Origin: Phycisphaerae bacterium | GTDB taxonomy: Bacteria; Planctomycetota; Phycisphaerae; Sedimentisphaerales; Anaerobacaceae | Length of the DNA stretch: 64,000 nt | NCBI GenBank assembly: GCA_012744475.1 | Contig: JAAYBV010000019.1 | Coordinates: 1 to 64,000 of the forward strand | Reading direction: 5' to 3' | Part shown: positions 1-8,494 of the stretch, piece by piece | How positions within the stretch are numbered: the first letter of the stretch is position 1 | How the letters are laid out: each line of letters begins with the position of its first letter | Made by a program: the position numbers and the translations under genes | Notes under the pieces: model-generated | Seen by the model: the letters and a program-made list of their open reading frames with translations, nothing else | The model's database searches: none | Told to the model about the DNA's origin: nothing

Positions 1-3000
1 AGATTCAGGTTGATCGTCTCGCTGCCGATGTTGACCAGCTCGATGTACTCGGCGTTCGGATCGAGCGGATGGTACATGACCTCGCTGATCCGCAGATTCT
101 CAGCCACCGGCCCGACACTGAACGTCGTCTCATTCAACGCACTCCACGAGCCATCGCGAAACAGACGCGCCTTGATGCACGTGCTCTCGGTCAATGTCAA
201 CGGCCCTTCGTAGCGGATCGCGGTTGGCGAGATCCCACTGGGAACCGCCCCCCCGCCGCCGGTGGTCGAGCTCAGTTCCACGGAAATCAGGAAATCGGTG
301 CTGGTGACGCCATCATTGAGCCCGTGAATCGCCAGGACGTTTCGGCCCAGACGAAGCTGGCCAATCGCCGCGGAGATGTCGAACGTCTCGAATTCGATCG
401 CGTCGAGGTCGGAGTGGCTCCCGGCGGCGCCCGAATTCCAGGAAGGTGCGCCATCAATCATGGCCCGCTGCACTTCGACGCCGTTGAGGTAGGCCACAAA
501 ACCATCATCGTATCGCACTCGCAATCGCAGACCGCGAGCCTCGATCAGGACCTCCGGCGTCACCTCGAAGGGAATGCGGATGTAACAGCTCTCGTTATGC
601 TTGTACATGGCGTCCTGCACATCGATGTCAATGAACTGCTCGTACCCTGTACTGCGTTCGTAGCCGACCCCTCCGGCGCCGTGGGTCCAGGTCGAATCGT
701 CGAAGTCTACGTTGCGCCAGGCGTCGCCGGTCGAAGCCGTAGGGACCAGGACCGCCTTCGGCGCATCTTCTGTCACAAAGGCGAACTCGTCACCCGTCTG
801 GCCTCCGGAACCGGGTGTTCGGGGATCGGTCCCATCCATGGTGTACCAGATCGCGCCGGCAGTGCCCGCCATCGTAACGGTCCCGCCGGAGGCGATACGC
901 CCGCCATGCTGAGGCACGCTACCCACATGGAATTCGGGCGGTTCGACGTTTGGGTAGAGACCGGCGTTTCGAAGCCAGCCCAACAGTTGATCGGCGCGAT
1001 TCGGGAAGTAGCCAGTCAGCTTGCCTTCCTGCGTCTTGAGCCAGTCCTGCTGCTTATGGGGGCGTGACTGCCGGTTGTCGCCCCAGCGGGCCGATTCGCC
1101 CACGATAGCGCGCTCGACCTGGTTCATTCTGGCGAGAAACCGGTCGGCCGAGGCGGGATAGCTCAGCGGACCATCGTGGAAGAAGTGACGGTGGATCTGA
1201 TCAGCGAAGCGAAGGCGATACTCCGCATTCTGCGCGAGCTTGCGGTGAATATCCGACGGGCTCTCCCCGACGTCGTTTCCACCTTCGAGCACGTGCTCGG
1301 CATCCCAGGAGTGGAAGCGCCATCTGCCGCCGGGGCCGTTGCGGTGCGTGGCATACCAGTTCTTGTGCGGCCAGTCATGGTTGCCCGTATACCAGTTCGC
1401 CAGCAGGTAGGTGATGAAGTCATCTATGTCGAGTTGTCCGCACAGAGCATCGTATGCCGCCAGGTTGTCTGGATCGGCGGCTACCGCGTTTGCCGCCGCC
1501 AGCATGGCATTGTAGTTGGCCGAGGCGCTGCCGCCAATGCCGCTGCTGATGACACTGCCGCCGCTATGTTTGACTGCGTCGTACTCGTCCTCGTCGCCGC
1601 CGAACACCTGGGCCGCCCAGGCGTGGTCGGGACGCTCGTGGATATAGTACAGGCCCCAGTAGAGGCCGTTGATGTAGACATGCGCGTAGGCACCGTGGGG
1701 TGAATGCCCCCCCATGGCGTTGTGGAGATCGGCGATATACTGATCCTGGATGTATAAGGCAGTGTTGCGCTGGCCGCTGTCCGGATGAAGCCAGGAATGG
1801 TTCAACACGCTGTCGAGGACTACGGTGTTGTAGCGATCGACCGGAGAGTCGGGAAACAGCCTGAAATCCAGCTTGCCGGGACCGCCGGTGGGGCTCCCAT
1901 CGTCGGTTTGCGCCTTGAACCGGGGCCGCATGGAGAGCTTGAACGTCTTCCACCGGTCGAGGCTGGTTCCACCTCCGCTGACACCGCCCTGCATCGCGAT
2001 CGCGCAGTTGACCTGAAGGCCCTGGGCGCCGTTGGGGTCGATGAACTCCATGGACGCGACGCGTTCGGTGCCGTCCTGCGACTGATTGATGTAGATTCCT
2101 TTGCTGCCGAACCAGTCGTCCTTGTTCATGACCAGAGAGATGGTCGGGACCGCCTTGAGGTCGTCCCGGATGGAATTGGCGTAGAGGCCGCCGAAGATGT
2201 CCTTGCCGTCCTGGCCCACCACGTCCGGGTCCATCTGGTAGTCGCCCGTCACGGAGCCCCACGAGGCGGGGTATCCTTCCGGCGTCACCTGAGCCCCTGT
2301 GGAAGGATTCGTCGCCTGCTTTATGACGCCTTCCAGGAAGACGTAGGTGTGAGTCTCAACGTCTGTAGCCTTCCAGCCGGGCCGAAATGCCATGGCTCTC
2401 AGACAGGTTGTGGACTGAATCAGGATTGGCCCGTTGTAGACGCTCCCATAGCCCGGCGTGGGCGTGCTCCCATCGAGCGTGAAACGAATCGCAGCCTGCG
2501 GCGTGGCCGTCGTGATGACGACCTCGATCGGATGATCGTACAAGCCGCGATCGTGGTTGAACACCAAATCCTCAACCACGGGCAGGTCCTTTCCGTCGTT
2601 CGACCCGCCGGGCGTGGGCGTCAGAGTAATCCAGTTGTCCGAGCCATCGGGGTCGCGGCCGAACGAGACATCGGCCCTCTGGGGACCGAAGCGGATGCTG
2701 TCAAGCAGGGTCAGTCCGTCGCGGCCATACAGGGCAATCCGGTCCCCGCCTGCGTTGAGCGCCAGGCCGGCGTGCAAACCTGCATCGCCGGTGTCGCCAT
2801 CCGCCCAGATCACCAGATACCCTTTTGCAGGCAGGACGGTGCCGGCCGGAACCTGCCACTTCGTGGGGTCGTCCAGGTCGTCCGTCAGGTAGAAGCCAGC
2901 GAGACTGACCGGTACCCCGCCAAGGTTGAACAACTCGATCCAGTCGTCATAGTCGCCCTGCGGGTCTTTGACCGCCAGATCGTTGGCGGCCATGATCTCG

Positions 3001-3092
3001 TTGATGCACACATCGGATTGGGCCCGGACACAGACCGCCACCAGGAGCGCCGCGAGGAATACAAGACACATAGATCGTATGCGCAAGCGCAT
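1..3092 (-). CDS. CotH-kinase / lamin-tail surface protein (5' part, runs off the window)
   Basis: This minus-strand frame is open from an ATG at 3092 to the first base of the window (about 1030 codons, C-terminus missing). A short hydrophobic signal peptide (MRLRIRSMCLVFLAALLVAV) is followed by a lamin-tail domain (INEIMAANDLAVKDPQGDYD; residues ~30-140), a chitobiase-like CHB domain (FTLDGSTPTPGYGSVYNGP, ~180-220), a CotH-type region (~270-560; SLVMNKDDWFGSKGIYINQ, GLYWGLYYIHERPDH), a second CHB-like motif (WYTMDGTDPRTPG), and the start of another lamin tail (PNAEYIELVNIGSETINLN). CotH-family proteins are protein-kinase-like; lamin-tail and CHB modules are typical of planctomycete secreted proteins. 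GAGGA lies about 10 bases before the start. The export role is inferred. The substrate is unknown. Confidence 0.85.
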   Translation of the reverse strand, partial: MRLRIRSMCLVFLAALLVAVCVRAQSDVCINEIMAANDLAVKDPQGDYDDWIELFNLGGVPVSLAGFYLTDDLDDPTKWQVPAGTVLPAKGYLVIWADGDTGDAGLHAGLALNAGGDRIALYGRDGLTLLDSIRFGPQRADVSFGRDPDGSDNWITLTPTPGGSNDGKDLPVVEDLVFNHDRGLYDHPIEVVITTATPQAAIRFTLDGSTPTPGYGSVYNGPILIQSTTCLRAMAFRPGWKATDVETHTYVFLEGVIKQATNPSTGAQVTPEGYPASWGSVTGDYQMDPDVVGQDGKDIFGGLYANSIRDDLKAVPTISLVMNKDDWFGSKGIYINQSQDGTERVASMEFIDPNGAQGLQVNCAIAMQGGVSGGGTSLDRWKTFKLSMRPRFKAQTDDGSPTGGPGKLDFRLFPDSPVDRYNTVVLDSVLNHSWLHPDSGQRNTALYIQDQYIADLHNAMGGHSPHGAYAHVYINGLYWGLYYIHERPDHAWAAQVFGGDEDEYDAVKHSGGSVISSGIGGSASANYNAMLAAANAVAADPDNLAAYDALCGQLDIDDFITYLLANWYTGNHDWPHKNWYATHRNGPGGRWRFHSWDAEHVLEGGNDVGESPSDIHRKLAQNAEYRLRFADQIHRHFFHDGPLSYPASADRFLARMNQVERAIVGESARWGDNRQSRPHKQQDWLKTQEGKLTGYFPNRADQLLGWLRNAGLYPNVEPPEFHVGSVPQHGGRIASGGTVTMAGTAGAIWYTMDGTDPRTPGSGGQTGDEFAFVTEDAPKAVLVPTASTGDAWRNVDFDDSTWTHGAGGVGYERSTGYEQFIDIDVQDAMYKHNESCYIRIPFEVTPEVLIEARGLRLRVRYDDGFVAYLNGVEVQRAMIDGAPSWNSGAAGSHSDLDAIEFETFDISAAIGQLRLGRNVLAIHGLNDGVTSTDFLISVELSSTTGGGGAVPSGISPTAIRYEGPLTLTESTCIKARLFRDGSWSALNETTFSVGPVAENLRISEVMYHPLDPNAEYIELVNIGSETINLN

Positions 3093-3281
3093 GACTCATC
3101 CGTCCTCTACTGAGGGTAGCAACCCGCCGTCCATCGGTCCGGACACCCCGCAATAAGCAGGAGATTCACCTTGTGCATTGTATCAGAATGACGCCTTCGG
3201 GTCAATTCCACCGGCGCCTGGGGACTCGGGTTTGCAGGGAGGGAGAAACACGTCAAAGGGGCGGCCGACGTGTGAATGCAC

Positions 3282-3300
3282 GGCCCCCGTTGTGGGGGCC
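3282..3300 (-). terminator. hairpin downstream of tRNA-Ser
   Basis: A perfect 7-bp stem (GGCCCCC/GGGGGCC) with a 5-base loop lies just past the 3' end of the minus-strand tRNA-Ser. No T-run follows, so it may be a processing or pause hairpin, not a true intrinsic terminator. Confidence 0.35.
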
Positions 3301-3310
3301 ATGGGAGACC

Positions 3311-3399
3311 GGAGAGGCCGGGATTCGAACCCGGGGTAGGGGTTTACCCCCTACAACGGTTTAGCAAACCGTCGCCTTAAGCCGCTCGGCCACCTCTCC
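3311..3399 (-). tRNA. tRNA-Ser (anticodon GCT)
   Basis: The minus strand folds into an 89-nt class II tRNA. The acceptor GGAGAGG pairs with CCTCTCC, the T-arm carries GGGTTCGAATCCC, the anticodon loop has GCT, and a long variable arm (GTAGGGG..CCCCTAC) is typical of tRNA-Ser. CCA is not encoded directly after the acceptor. It reads AGC/AGU codons. Confidence 0.97.
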
Positions 3400-3416
3400 A
3401 AACCGTCGATGTCGCC

Positions 3417-3445
3417 AGTCTACCCGGCCCACCTGCCCTCTGCAA
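3417..3445 (-). promoter_or_regulatory. promoter of tRNA-Ser
   Basis: On the minus strand TTGCAG and TAGACT are separated by exactly 17 bases and end 18 bases before the tRNA 5' end. This fits a sigma-70-type promoter. Confidence 0.6.
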
Positions 3446-3595
3446 GCAGATAAATCGCGGTTTCGAGATTTTGCCCGCAGGCAGAAGCCACGCAGCCCGA
3501 TGCCCTCCTTCGGCAGACACTCGGCCATAGGTGGCCGGCTCGAGTGTCCGGCGCCTTCAGACGCCTGTCCCGAGAAAAATACGTGTTTACCACAA

Positions 3596-3625
3596 TTGAC
3601 CGGACAACTGCCCCTCGACTATGGT
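3596..3625 (+). promoter_or_regulatory. sigma-70-like promoter of candidate RNA A
   Basis: TTGACC (3596-3601), 18-base spacer, TATGGT (3620-3625). The context ACCACAATTGAC plus a downstream CTCGAC-AT is shared with the promoter at 3955, suggesting two RNAs under a similar promoter type. Confidence 0.5.
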
Positions 3626-3631
3626 GCCCCG

Positions 3632-3873
3632 CATGGATTCGGAGACCTGCGGTCCGTCGCCTCCAGGTTCGTGTGCAGAGGCGGAGCAAAGGTCTGGCGG
3701 AGATCGCCGATTCACAGACGCATAGGGACAGCACCTTGTACCGATCTTCTGGACAGCGGACGAAATCGCCGCCGGGGGAGGTCGCATCGCTCTTTCCGCG
3801 TGGGCGGTAACAGAGGCTCTAAGAGCCGTTTCATCTTTAGGGTTGCGGGCCCGTCTCCCCGCAGCCCTTTTTT
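3632..3873 (+). ncRNA. candidate structured RNA A (about 240 nt)
   Basis: This is a gene-sized stretch with no convincing protein. It starts just after a promoter-like pair and ends in a strong intrinsic terminator. Local hairpins can be seen: CGCCT..AGGCG (near 3657-3690), GGCG-GAGAT-CGCC (near 3699), and GGCTCT-A-AGAGCC near 3814. A possible long-range pairing is GACCTGCGG with CCGC..AGGTC. It does not contain the RNase P, tmRNA or SRP signature sequences I know. A 6S-like RNA is possible but unproven. Ends are estimated from promoter and terminator positions. Confidence 0.45.
3840..3873 (+). terminator. intrinsic terminator of candidate RNA A
   Basis: Stem GGGTTGCGGG (3840-3849) pairs with CCCGCAGCCC (3858-3867, one G-U) and is followed by six T (3868-3873). 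Confidence 0.85.
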
Positions 3874-3954
3874 CTTGAGGCCTGCGAAGGCCTTTGTCTC
3901 CGCCTGCCGGTCCAACATTCATTTCACATCGATGGAAATACGTAGTTGCCACAA

Positions 3955-3983
3955 TTGACAGCGAGTCGCGGTCACTCGACAAT
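3955..3983 (+). promoter_or_regulatory. sigma-70-like promoter of candidate RNA B
   Basis: A perfect -35 TTGACA (3955-3960), 17-base spacer and GACAAT (3978-3983, 4 of 6 to consensus). It shares GTTGCCACAATTGAC..CTCGACAAT-type context with the promoter at 3596. Confidence 0.55.
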
Positions 3984-3989
3984 AGCTGC

Positions 3990-4113
3990 CAATCTGCGGG
4001 TGCAAACCGACTCTTTATGAGCAGTTTTCAATGGACTGAAATCGAGGCACCTCGCAGTGGGGAGACAAGGGTGATGAAGAGAAGTGCTTTACCATCCTTT
4101 CGTCTCCCTTTTT
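3990..4113 (+). ncRNA. candidate structured RNA B (about 125 nt)
   Basis: Between a good promoter and a good terminator there is a compact foldable segment. CTGCG-g-GTGC (near 3994-4003) can pair with GCAC-ct-CGCAG (near 4047-4057), enclosing a hairpin TTTCA-ATGGAC-TGAAA (near 4027-4042). No plausible ORF with a ribosome binding site is present. I recognise no known RNA family. The transcript ends are inferred. Confidence 0.5.
4058..4113 (+). terminator. intrinsic terminator of candidate RNA B
   Basis: GGGAGAC (about 4060-4066) pairs with GTCTCCC (4102-4108), the stem partly continuing inward, followed by TTTTT (4109-4113). Confidence 0.7.
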
Positions 4114-4205
4114 GTTGGTCGGGGAATTCTCTGGTGGCTGCGCATGCCTTGATGCTGTATTCGGTGCGAGGACACGGAACATACGCTGGACGAGATGAGA
4201 GGCCG

Positions 4206-5378
4206 CTAAAGCACGCGACGGGCGCGCAGCCACGCCATCGAGACCAGTCCGATGGAAACAAGCATCAGGGTCCCGGAGACGGGGACTGTGCGAGGCCCGG
4301 CTGTCATGACGTGATGAATCCAGGTGTTATCCATCACGCCGGTAACCCACGCGCTGTTGCTGCCCCATGCGTAGATCGGAACGTTCGCACCAGTGTGCCC
4401 CGCGCTCGTCCAGGCGACGTCCGGATACCGGCCGGCTCCGCCATCGGCCAGAATGCTCAGTCCGCCCGTCTCGTGGTCGGCCGTTACGAGAATCAGCGTG
4501 TCCAGTAGCGCCGACCTGTGAATCCAATCCACTGCCGCCCGGACGGCTCGCGAGAACTCCAGCGTCTCACCGATGGTCCTTTCGAGATCATGGGCATGGG
4601 CGGCATGGTCGATCCGCCCGCCTTCGACCATGAGGAAGAACCCCTGGGGATCGTTGTCCAGAAGGCTCAGGGCGACCGCCGTCATCTCCGACAGATGCGG
4701 CTCCGTCGCCGCCGGGCCCCGGTCGAATTCGTACGTCATGTTGCCGGCGGCAAACTGACCTGAGACGAAGTCGGCACCATCGGTGTCCAGGACCTGGAGC
4801 TGCGCCGCATCCTTGACGACGCTGTAACCTGCGGCGGCAGCGTCTGATTCAGACAGATACAGACTGCCGCCGAACAGAACGTTCGGTCGGGTCTGCCCCA
4901 AGTAGTCTTGGGCGATCTGGCCATAGTTTCCCCGGGATGGCTCGTGCGCCGCGAACGCCGCCGGCGTGGCATGACTGATGTACGTGGTCGTCACTAGGCC
5001 GGTGGCCTTTCCTGCGGCGGCGGCCTGTTCGAGAACAGTCTGTAGCTGGCGCCCATCGCCCGGGCGGGCGACACTGATGATGCCGTTGCGGACCTTGTAG
5101 CCGGTCGCCATCGCCGTCGCCGCGGCGGCCGAATCCGTTATCGTCGAGTCGGCCGAGGACGTGATGACCTGAGCCTGATGAGGGAAGGCCTCAAACGACA
5201 GCGTACCGGATGCCCCGTTGGCATAGAGGCCCGCTGCCGCAATCTGGCCGTAGCCCATCCCATCGCCGATGAACAGGATGACGTTGGTGGGCATGGCGCT
5301 GCCAAGCCGCGCGCACAGCAGGCCCACAGCAAGAACCCATCCAGCGAAACGCCGAAGACCTGGTCCATCCTTGGGCAT
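4206..5378 (-). CDS. alkaline phosphatase, secreted, with C-terminal sorting-like tail
   Basis: 390 aa. This is an alkaline phosphatase superfamily enzyme that hydrolyses phosphomonoesters outside the cytoplasm. A signal peptide (WVLAVGLLCARLGSA) precedes the metal motif NVILFIGDGMG (Asp39), the nucleophile motif TDSAAAATAMATG (Ser83), the metal ligand stretch VEGGRIDHAAHAHD and the late DHETGG motif, so the catalytic set appears complete. The C-terminus (VPVSGTLMLVSIGLVSMAWL then RARR) resembles a PEP-CTERM-type sorting signal: short motif, one membrane helix, basic end. I chose ATG 5378, with GGGGTGA just upstream, over the in-frame ATG at 5408, which would nearly touch tRNA-Arg. It appears monocistronic. 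It lies between the two candidate RNAs and the tRNA. Confidence 0.9.
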   Translation of the reverse strand: MPKDGPGLRRFAGWVLAVGLLCARLGSAMPTNVILFIGDGMGYGQIAAAGLYANGASGTLSFEAFPHQAQVITSSADSTITDSAAAATAMATGYKVRNGIISVARPGDGRQLQTVLEQAAAAGKATGLVTTTYISHATPAAFAAHEPSRGNYGQIAQDYLGQTRPNVLFGGSLYLSESDAAAAGYSVVKDAAQLQVLDTDGADFVSGQFAAGNMTYEFDRGPAATEPHLSEMTAVALSLLDNDPQGFFLMVEGGRIDHAAHAHDLERTIGETLEFSRAVRAAVDWIHRSALLDTLILVTADHETGGLSILADGGAGRYPDVAWTSAGHTGANVPIYAWGSNSAWVTGVMDNTWIHHVMTAGPRTVPVSGTLMLVSIGLVSMAWLRARRVL

Positions 5379-5409
5379 CTTCACCCCCTGTGATGCCGGT
5401 GTTGGCACT

Positions 5410-5482
<73 letters not shown>

Positions 5483-5502
5483 ACGATGTCTTAACCAGTG
5501 GC

Positions 5503-5532
5503 ACTATAGCGTCTTGCGAGCGGAACTGTCAA
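5503..5532 (-). promoter_or_regulatory. promoter of tRNA-Arg
   Basis: On the minus strand a perfect TTGACA and TATAGT are separated by 18 bases, 20 bases before the tRNA 5' end. This is the clearest sigma-70-type promoter in the window. Confidence 0.8.
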
Positions 5533-6390
5533 GGCCCTGCGGGAAAAATACCGGAAAACACCGCCGCCGGGCGTCAGCGGCATTCGGTCCCCTCTCGCCG
5601 GCGTGCGGCCCGGTACCAGTCGATTGTCACCAGGAGACCGACATTCAACTGACCGGCTCCGGGTCGTCAGATTGCTCGGTCGCCAGCAAGATGCCCTCAG
5701 ACGCATCGGCGATATAGAGGAATTCGCGCGATGCCCGGCCCGTTCTGTCAACTGCCGCGACCCGGCCGCGTCCAATTCACACAACACTCGTTTGGTAACG
5801 TCGGGAAACCGTCCCCCAATTGCAGGAACGCAACTCCTTCTTCCACAATGGCTTGCGTTAGGTCCGAAAAAATTATGCAGGATTCGTCAAAATCGCGTTA
5901 CGCACAGTGCCCGATACGGCACTAATGGGTGAACACAACGGAAAACACAATGCCGGTCGGAATAAGGAGGTGGCAGAAATGGCAGTCGGCAGAAGGCAGG
6001 AAATCGACTCTTCGGCATGCGGTTTCGGCCGCATGGAGGTTGCCATCCGAGGTCGAGGTCGGCTTTCTGTCCGCTCTGCTCCCATTGGACCCAGAAAGGC
6101 TCTCACGGCCTCTAACTTTAACCCAGGTGAACTCAGGTCAGGTCGGAAGCTAAAAACCACATCATACCCGCTATCGCTTCTCTTACGGTAGCAGCTCTCT
6201 ATCACCTGCCTCCACCAATCAAGCCCCGTCTCGCACGGGACGGGGCTTGGTCCTGGTGGGTCAGCCCGTCGGCTCTCGCATCGCACATCCCATTTACGTC
6301 ATGTTTACCTCTTTTCTGATTGCCTGCCTGCGAACACACCTTACAATACCCGTCATGTGTCGGCTGGGTGTTCTGGTGAAAGGAATGGAC
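5533..6390. other. long intergenic region with strong hairpins
   Basis: No recognisable protein is seen over about 850 bases. Notable structures are a 7-bp hairpin CATGCGG-TTTCGG-CCGCATG near 6017-6036 and a long hairpin at 6212-6259: outer CCACCA/TGGTGG and inner AAGCCCCGTC/GACGGGGCTT. It has no T-run. An untranslated RNA ending at the long hairpin is possible but not shown. Confidence 0.4.
5979..6191 (+). CDS. possible small Arg-rich protein (70 aa), doubtful
   Basis: An ATG at 5979 is preceded by a textbook AAGGAGG (5964-5970) with an 8-base spacer and opens a 70-codon frame (MAVGRRQEIDSSACGFGRME...). The sequence is rich in Arg, Gly and Ser and has no recognised domain or membrane segment. 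The hairpin near 6017 lies inside it. It is listed for its ribosome binding site. It could equally be part of an untranslated RNA. Confidence 0.25.
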   Translation: MAVGRRQEIDSSACGFGRMEVAIRGRGRLSVRSAPIGPRKALTASNFNPGELRSGRKLKTTSYPLSLLLR

Positions 6391-7047
6391 ATGAGATCGC
6401 TGACCCTCGGTGTTCTGGCTGTTACGTCGATGATGCTGTGCGGCTGCGGCGGAGTCTACTACAACACGATGGAGAAACTCGGCTACGCCAAGCGAGACAT
6501 GCTGGTCGATCGCGTTCAGGAGGCGCGGGACGCCCAGGAAGAGGCCAAACAGCAGTTCCAGTCCGCCCTGGAACAGTTCACCGCCGTGACGAACTTTCAG
6601 GGTGGCGATCTTGAGAAAATGTACAACAAGCTCAAGGGCGAGTTCGACCGCAGCGAATCCAAGGCACAGGCGGTCACCAAACGGATCAACGACGTTGAGA
6701 GCGTCGGCGAGGCCCTGTTCAAGGAGTGGGAATCAGAGCTCGATCAGTATTCCAGCCCCGACCTGCGGCGTCTGAGTGAGGACAAACTCCGCCAGACGCG
6801 ACTGCGCTACGCGCGGGTAGTGGCGGCCATGCGCAGCGCCGAGATGAAGATTGATCCGGTCCTCACTGCTTTCCGCGATCAGGTCCTGTTTCTTAAACAC
6901 AACCTCAACGCCCAGGCGCTGGCGAGTCTCCAGAACGAACTGGTCTCCATCGAGACGAACGTCGCCGGTCTGATCCAGGAGATGGAGGCATCCATCGCCG
7001 AGGCCAACGCCTTTATCGAGGCGATGAACCGCGACGAGAAGAAGTAG
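6391..7047 (+). CDS. DUF2959-like coiled-coil lipoprotein
   Basis: 218 aa. A lipoprotein signal (MRSLTLGVLAVTSMMLCGC) ends at a lipobox-like LCGC. The rest is highly charged and helical (QEARDAQEEAKQQFQSALEQ, LKGEFDRSESKAQAVTKRIN), predicting long coiled coils with no membrane segment. The ordering YYNTMEKLGYAKRDMLVDRV fits the DUF2959 family, envelope lipoproteins of unknown function in many Gram-negative bacteria. The start chosen has AAGGA six bases upstream. It stands alone, converging with the PHP-domain gene. Function is not known. Confidence 0.75.
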   Translation: MRSLTLGVLAVTSMMLCGCGGVYYNTMEKLGYAKRDMLVDRVQEARDAQEEAKQQFQSALEQFTAVTNFQGGDLEKMYNKLKGEFDRSESKAQAVTKRINDVESVGEALFKEWESELDQYSSPDLRRLSEDKLRQTRLRYARVVAAMRSAEMKIDPVLTAFRDQVLFLKHNLNAQALASLQNELVSIETNVAGLIQEMEASIAEANAFIEAMNRDEKK

Positions 7048-7103
7048 CCCCGGGGCCTCCGATCACGATTCGTGCGGCGTTCTTGCCACACGCCGGGTCC
7101 GGC

Positions 7104-8234
7104 TCAGTTCACCGTCTGCGTCTCGACCTCGATCTCGATGGTGATCTGCGGTGGGATTTCCAGGCAGACCGCCAACCCCTGCCCCGGCGCCGCCCGGAAG
7201 TTGTCGACCACGTATTCAAACCGATGCGCCGTCTCCGAGGAAGGCACTTTTGCCTGGATCAGACGGACCGCATGGGGCGGAACCGTCACGGATTTTGGCC
7301 CGAACCTCCCGGTTCGCTCCATCTCGAGAGGAACATCCGCGTCGTTCCGAAGCGCGAAACGCACGCTGCCGTCCTGGGTGTAATCGATATCGGTGACATC
7401 CGTGGCCGCGTCAAAGATCGCCCGGAGATACTCGGGCCTGCCAATCAGCTGGTTCTGATACCAGACCGTGGTCCGTCCGGCCATCAGGGCTTCCTTCAGT
7501 GCCGGCAGCGTCTTTTCCCGAGCGAACACCAGCGTCATTGAGCGATGCCTGTCCGGCGTCGATTTCTCGAGCATCGACGGCGAATGGATGTCGGTGTTCC
7601 CCATGAACGTCAGGTTCTTGTCGAGCGCCCATCGGTGCACGTCGGGGTAATAGTCATCGCCGTTGACGACCTCGATTCCCCGCATGTACTTCTTCTCATA
7701 GAGCGTCGTATGGATGTCGAACCAGCCCTTCTTGTCGGGAATCCAGTCCGGGTGGTTCCACCAGATGAACGCCCCCTGCTTGTCGGCAGCGGCCATGCAG
7801 TCCAGCAACTCCTTCGTGTCGAGCGGAACGACATCGTCCAGGAAGATGGCATTGAAGTGTCCGGGCGGCGTGTCTCGCGTGATCTCCGTCCCGCGAATCA
7901 ACAGGATCCCGAGCGATTTGGCGCGTGGCAGCGCAATTTCGTACGGCCGGTTGTGGTTCGTGGGAATATCTCCCCTGTGCGGCTGGTACTCGATGTGGTC
8001 CGTGATCGAAATCACGTCCAGACCCTCCCGCCAGGCCTCGTCGACGCGAACCGTGGGCCAGACCGCCGCGTCCGAGAAGACCGTATGCGTGTGCAGGTCG
8101 CATTTCAGCGTCCTGTACCCCATGATGTCCGGGAATTGAATCTCCTGCCGGGTCTGGGCCAACAGTGCCGGCGTCGCCAGCACAATCACGAGCATGCTCA
8201 CTCGAATCAGCCTGAATCGCGAAACGTATCTCAT
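7104..8234 (-). CDS. secreted PHP-domain metal-dependent phosphoesterase-like protein
   Basis: 376 aa with a signal peptide (VSMLVIVLATPALLAQT). The PHP-domain motifs are visible: CDLHTHTVFSD (motif I), ITDHIEY (motif II), RGTEITRD, WWNHPDW and GNTDIHSP (motif IV), so metal ligands look intact. PHP domains occur in histidinol phosphatases, polymerase subunits and stand-alone phosphoesterases. Secreted stand-alone forms are common in planctomycetes and their substrate is unknown. The C-terminal ~90 residues look like a beta domain (MERTGRFGPKSVTVPPHAVR). I chose ATG 8234, preceded by GGAAAGGGG; longer in-frame starts lack a site. Divergent from the FHA gene. Confidence 0.8.
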   Translation of the reverse strand: MRYVSRFRLIRVSMLVIVLATPALLAQTRQEIQFPDIMGYRTLKCDLHTHTVFSDAAVWPTVRVDEAWREGLDVISITDHIEYQPHRGDIPTNHNRPYEIALPRAKSLGILLIRGTEITRDTPPGHFNAIFLDDVVPLDTKELLDCMAAADKQGAFIWWNHPDWIPDKKGWFDIHTTLYEKKYMRGIEVVNGDDYYPDVHRWALDKNLTFMGNTDIHSPSMLEKSTPDRHRSMTLVFAREKTLPALKEALMAGRTTVWYQNQLIGRPEYLRAIFDAATDVTDIDYTQDGSVRFALRNDADVPLEMERTGRFGPKSVTVPPHAVRLIQAKVPSSETAHRFEYVVDNFRAAPGQGLAVCLEIPPQITIEIEVETQTVN

Positions 8235-8370
8235 CGAAAACCCCTTTCCTTCCATCTGCACATAACGTGAAAGCCGGTCACTCGTTGCGGACCTCCATGG
8301 CACTGTAGGATAGCACTCCGACGGGCCTTTCGCAACCGTGGTCCGCCGCCACATTCTGCTGTTTCGCGTC

Positions 8371-8399
8371 TTGACCGGCCGTTGGAATCCCGCTATTGT
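8371..8399 (+). promoter_or_regulatory. promoter of the FHA-domain gene
   Basis: TTGACC (8371-8376), 17-base spacer, TATTGT (8394-8399), about 95 bases before the FHA start codon. Confidence 0.55.
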
Positions 8400-8494
8400 C
8401 ATATTTGCGGCTCGTGACGGCGAAGTGGGCGTCCGTCACTGGATGGAACGGGAAGGGCTGTCTGCCGCAAGGTCTTTTGGGAGGCGGTGGGATC

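Noticed and set aside
3500-3958. 152-codon plus-strand frame over candidate RNA A
   Set aside because: It lacks a ribosome binding site, crosses a strong terminator, and its composition (Arg/Ser/Pro-rich) is that of random GC-rich DNA.
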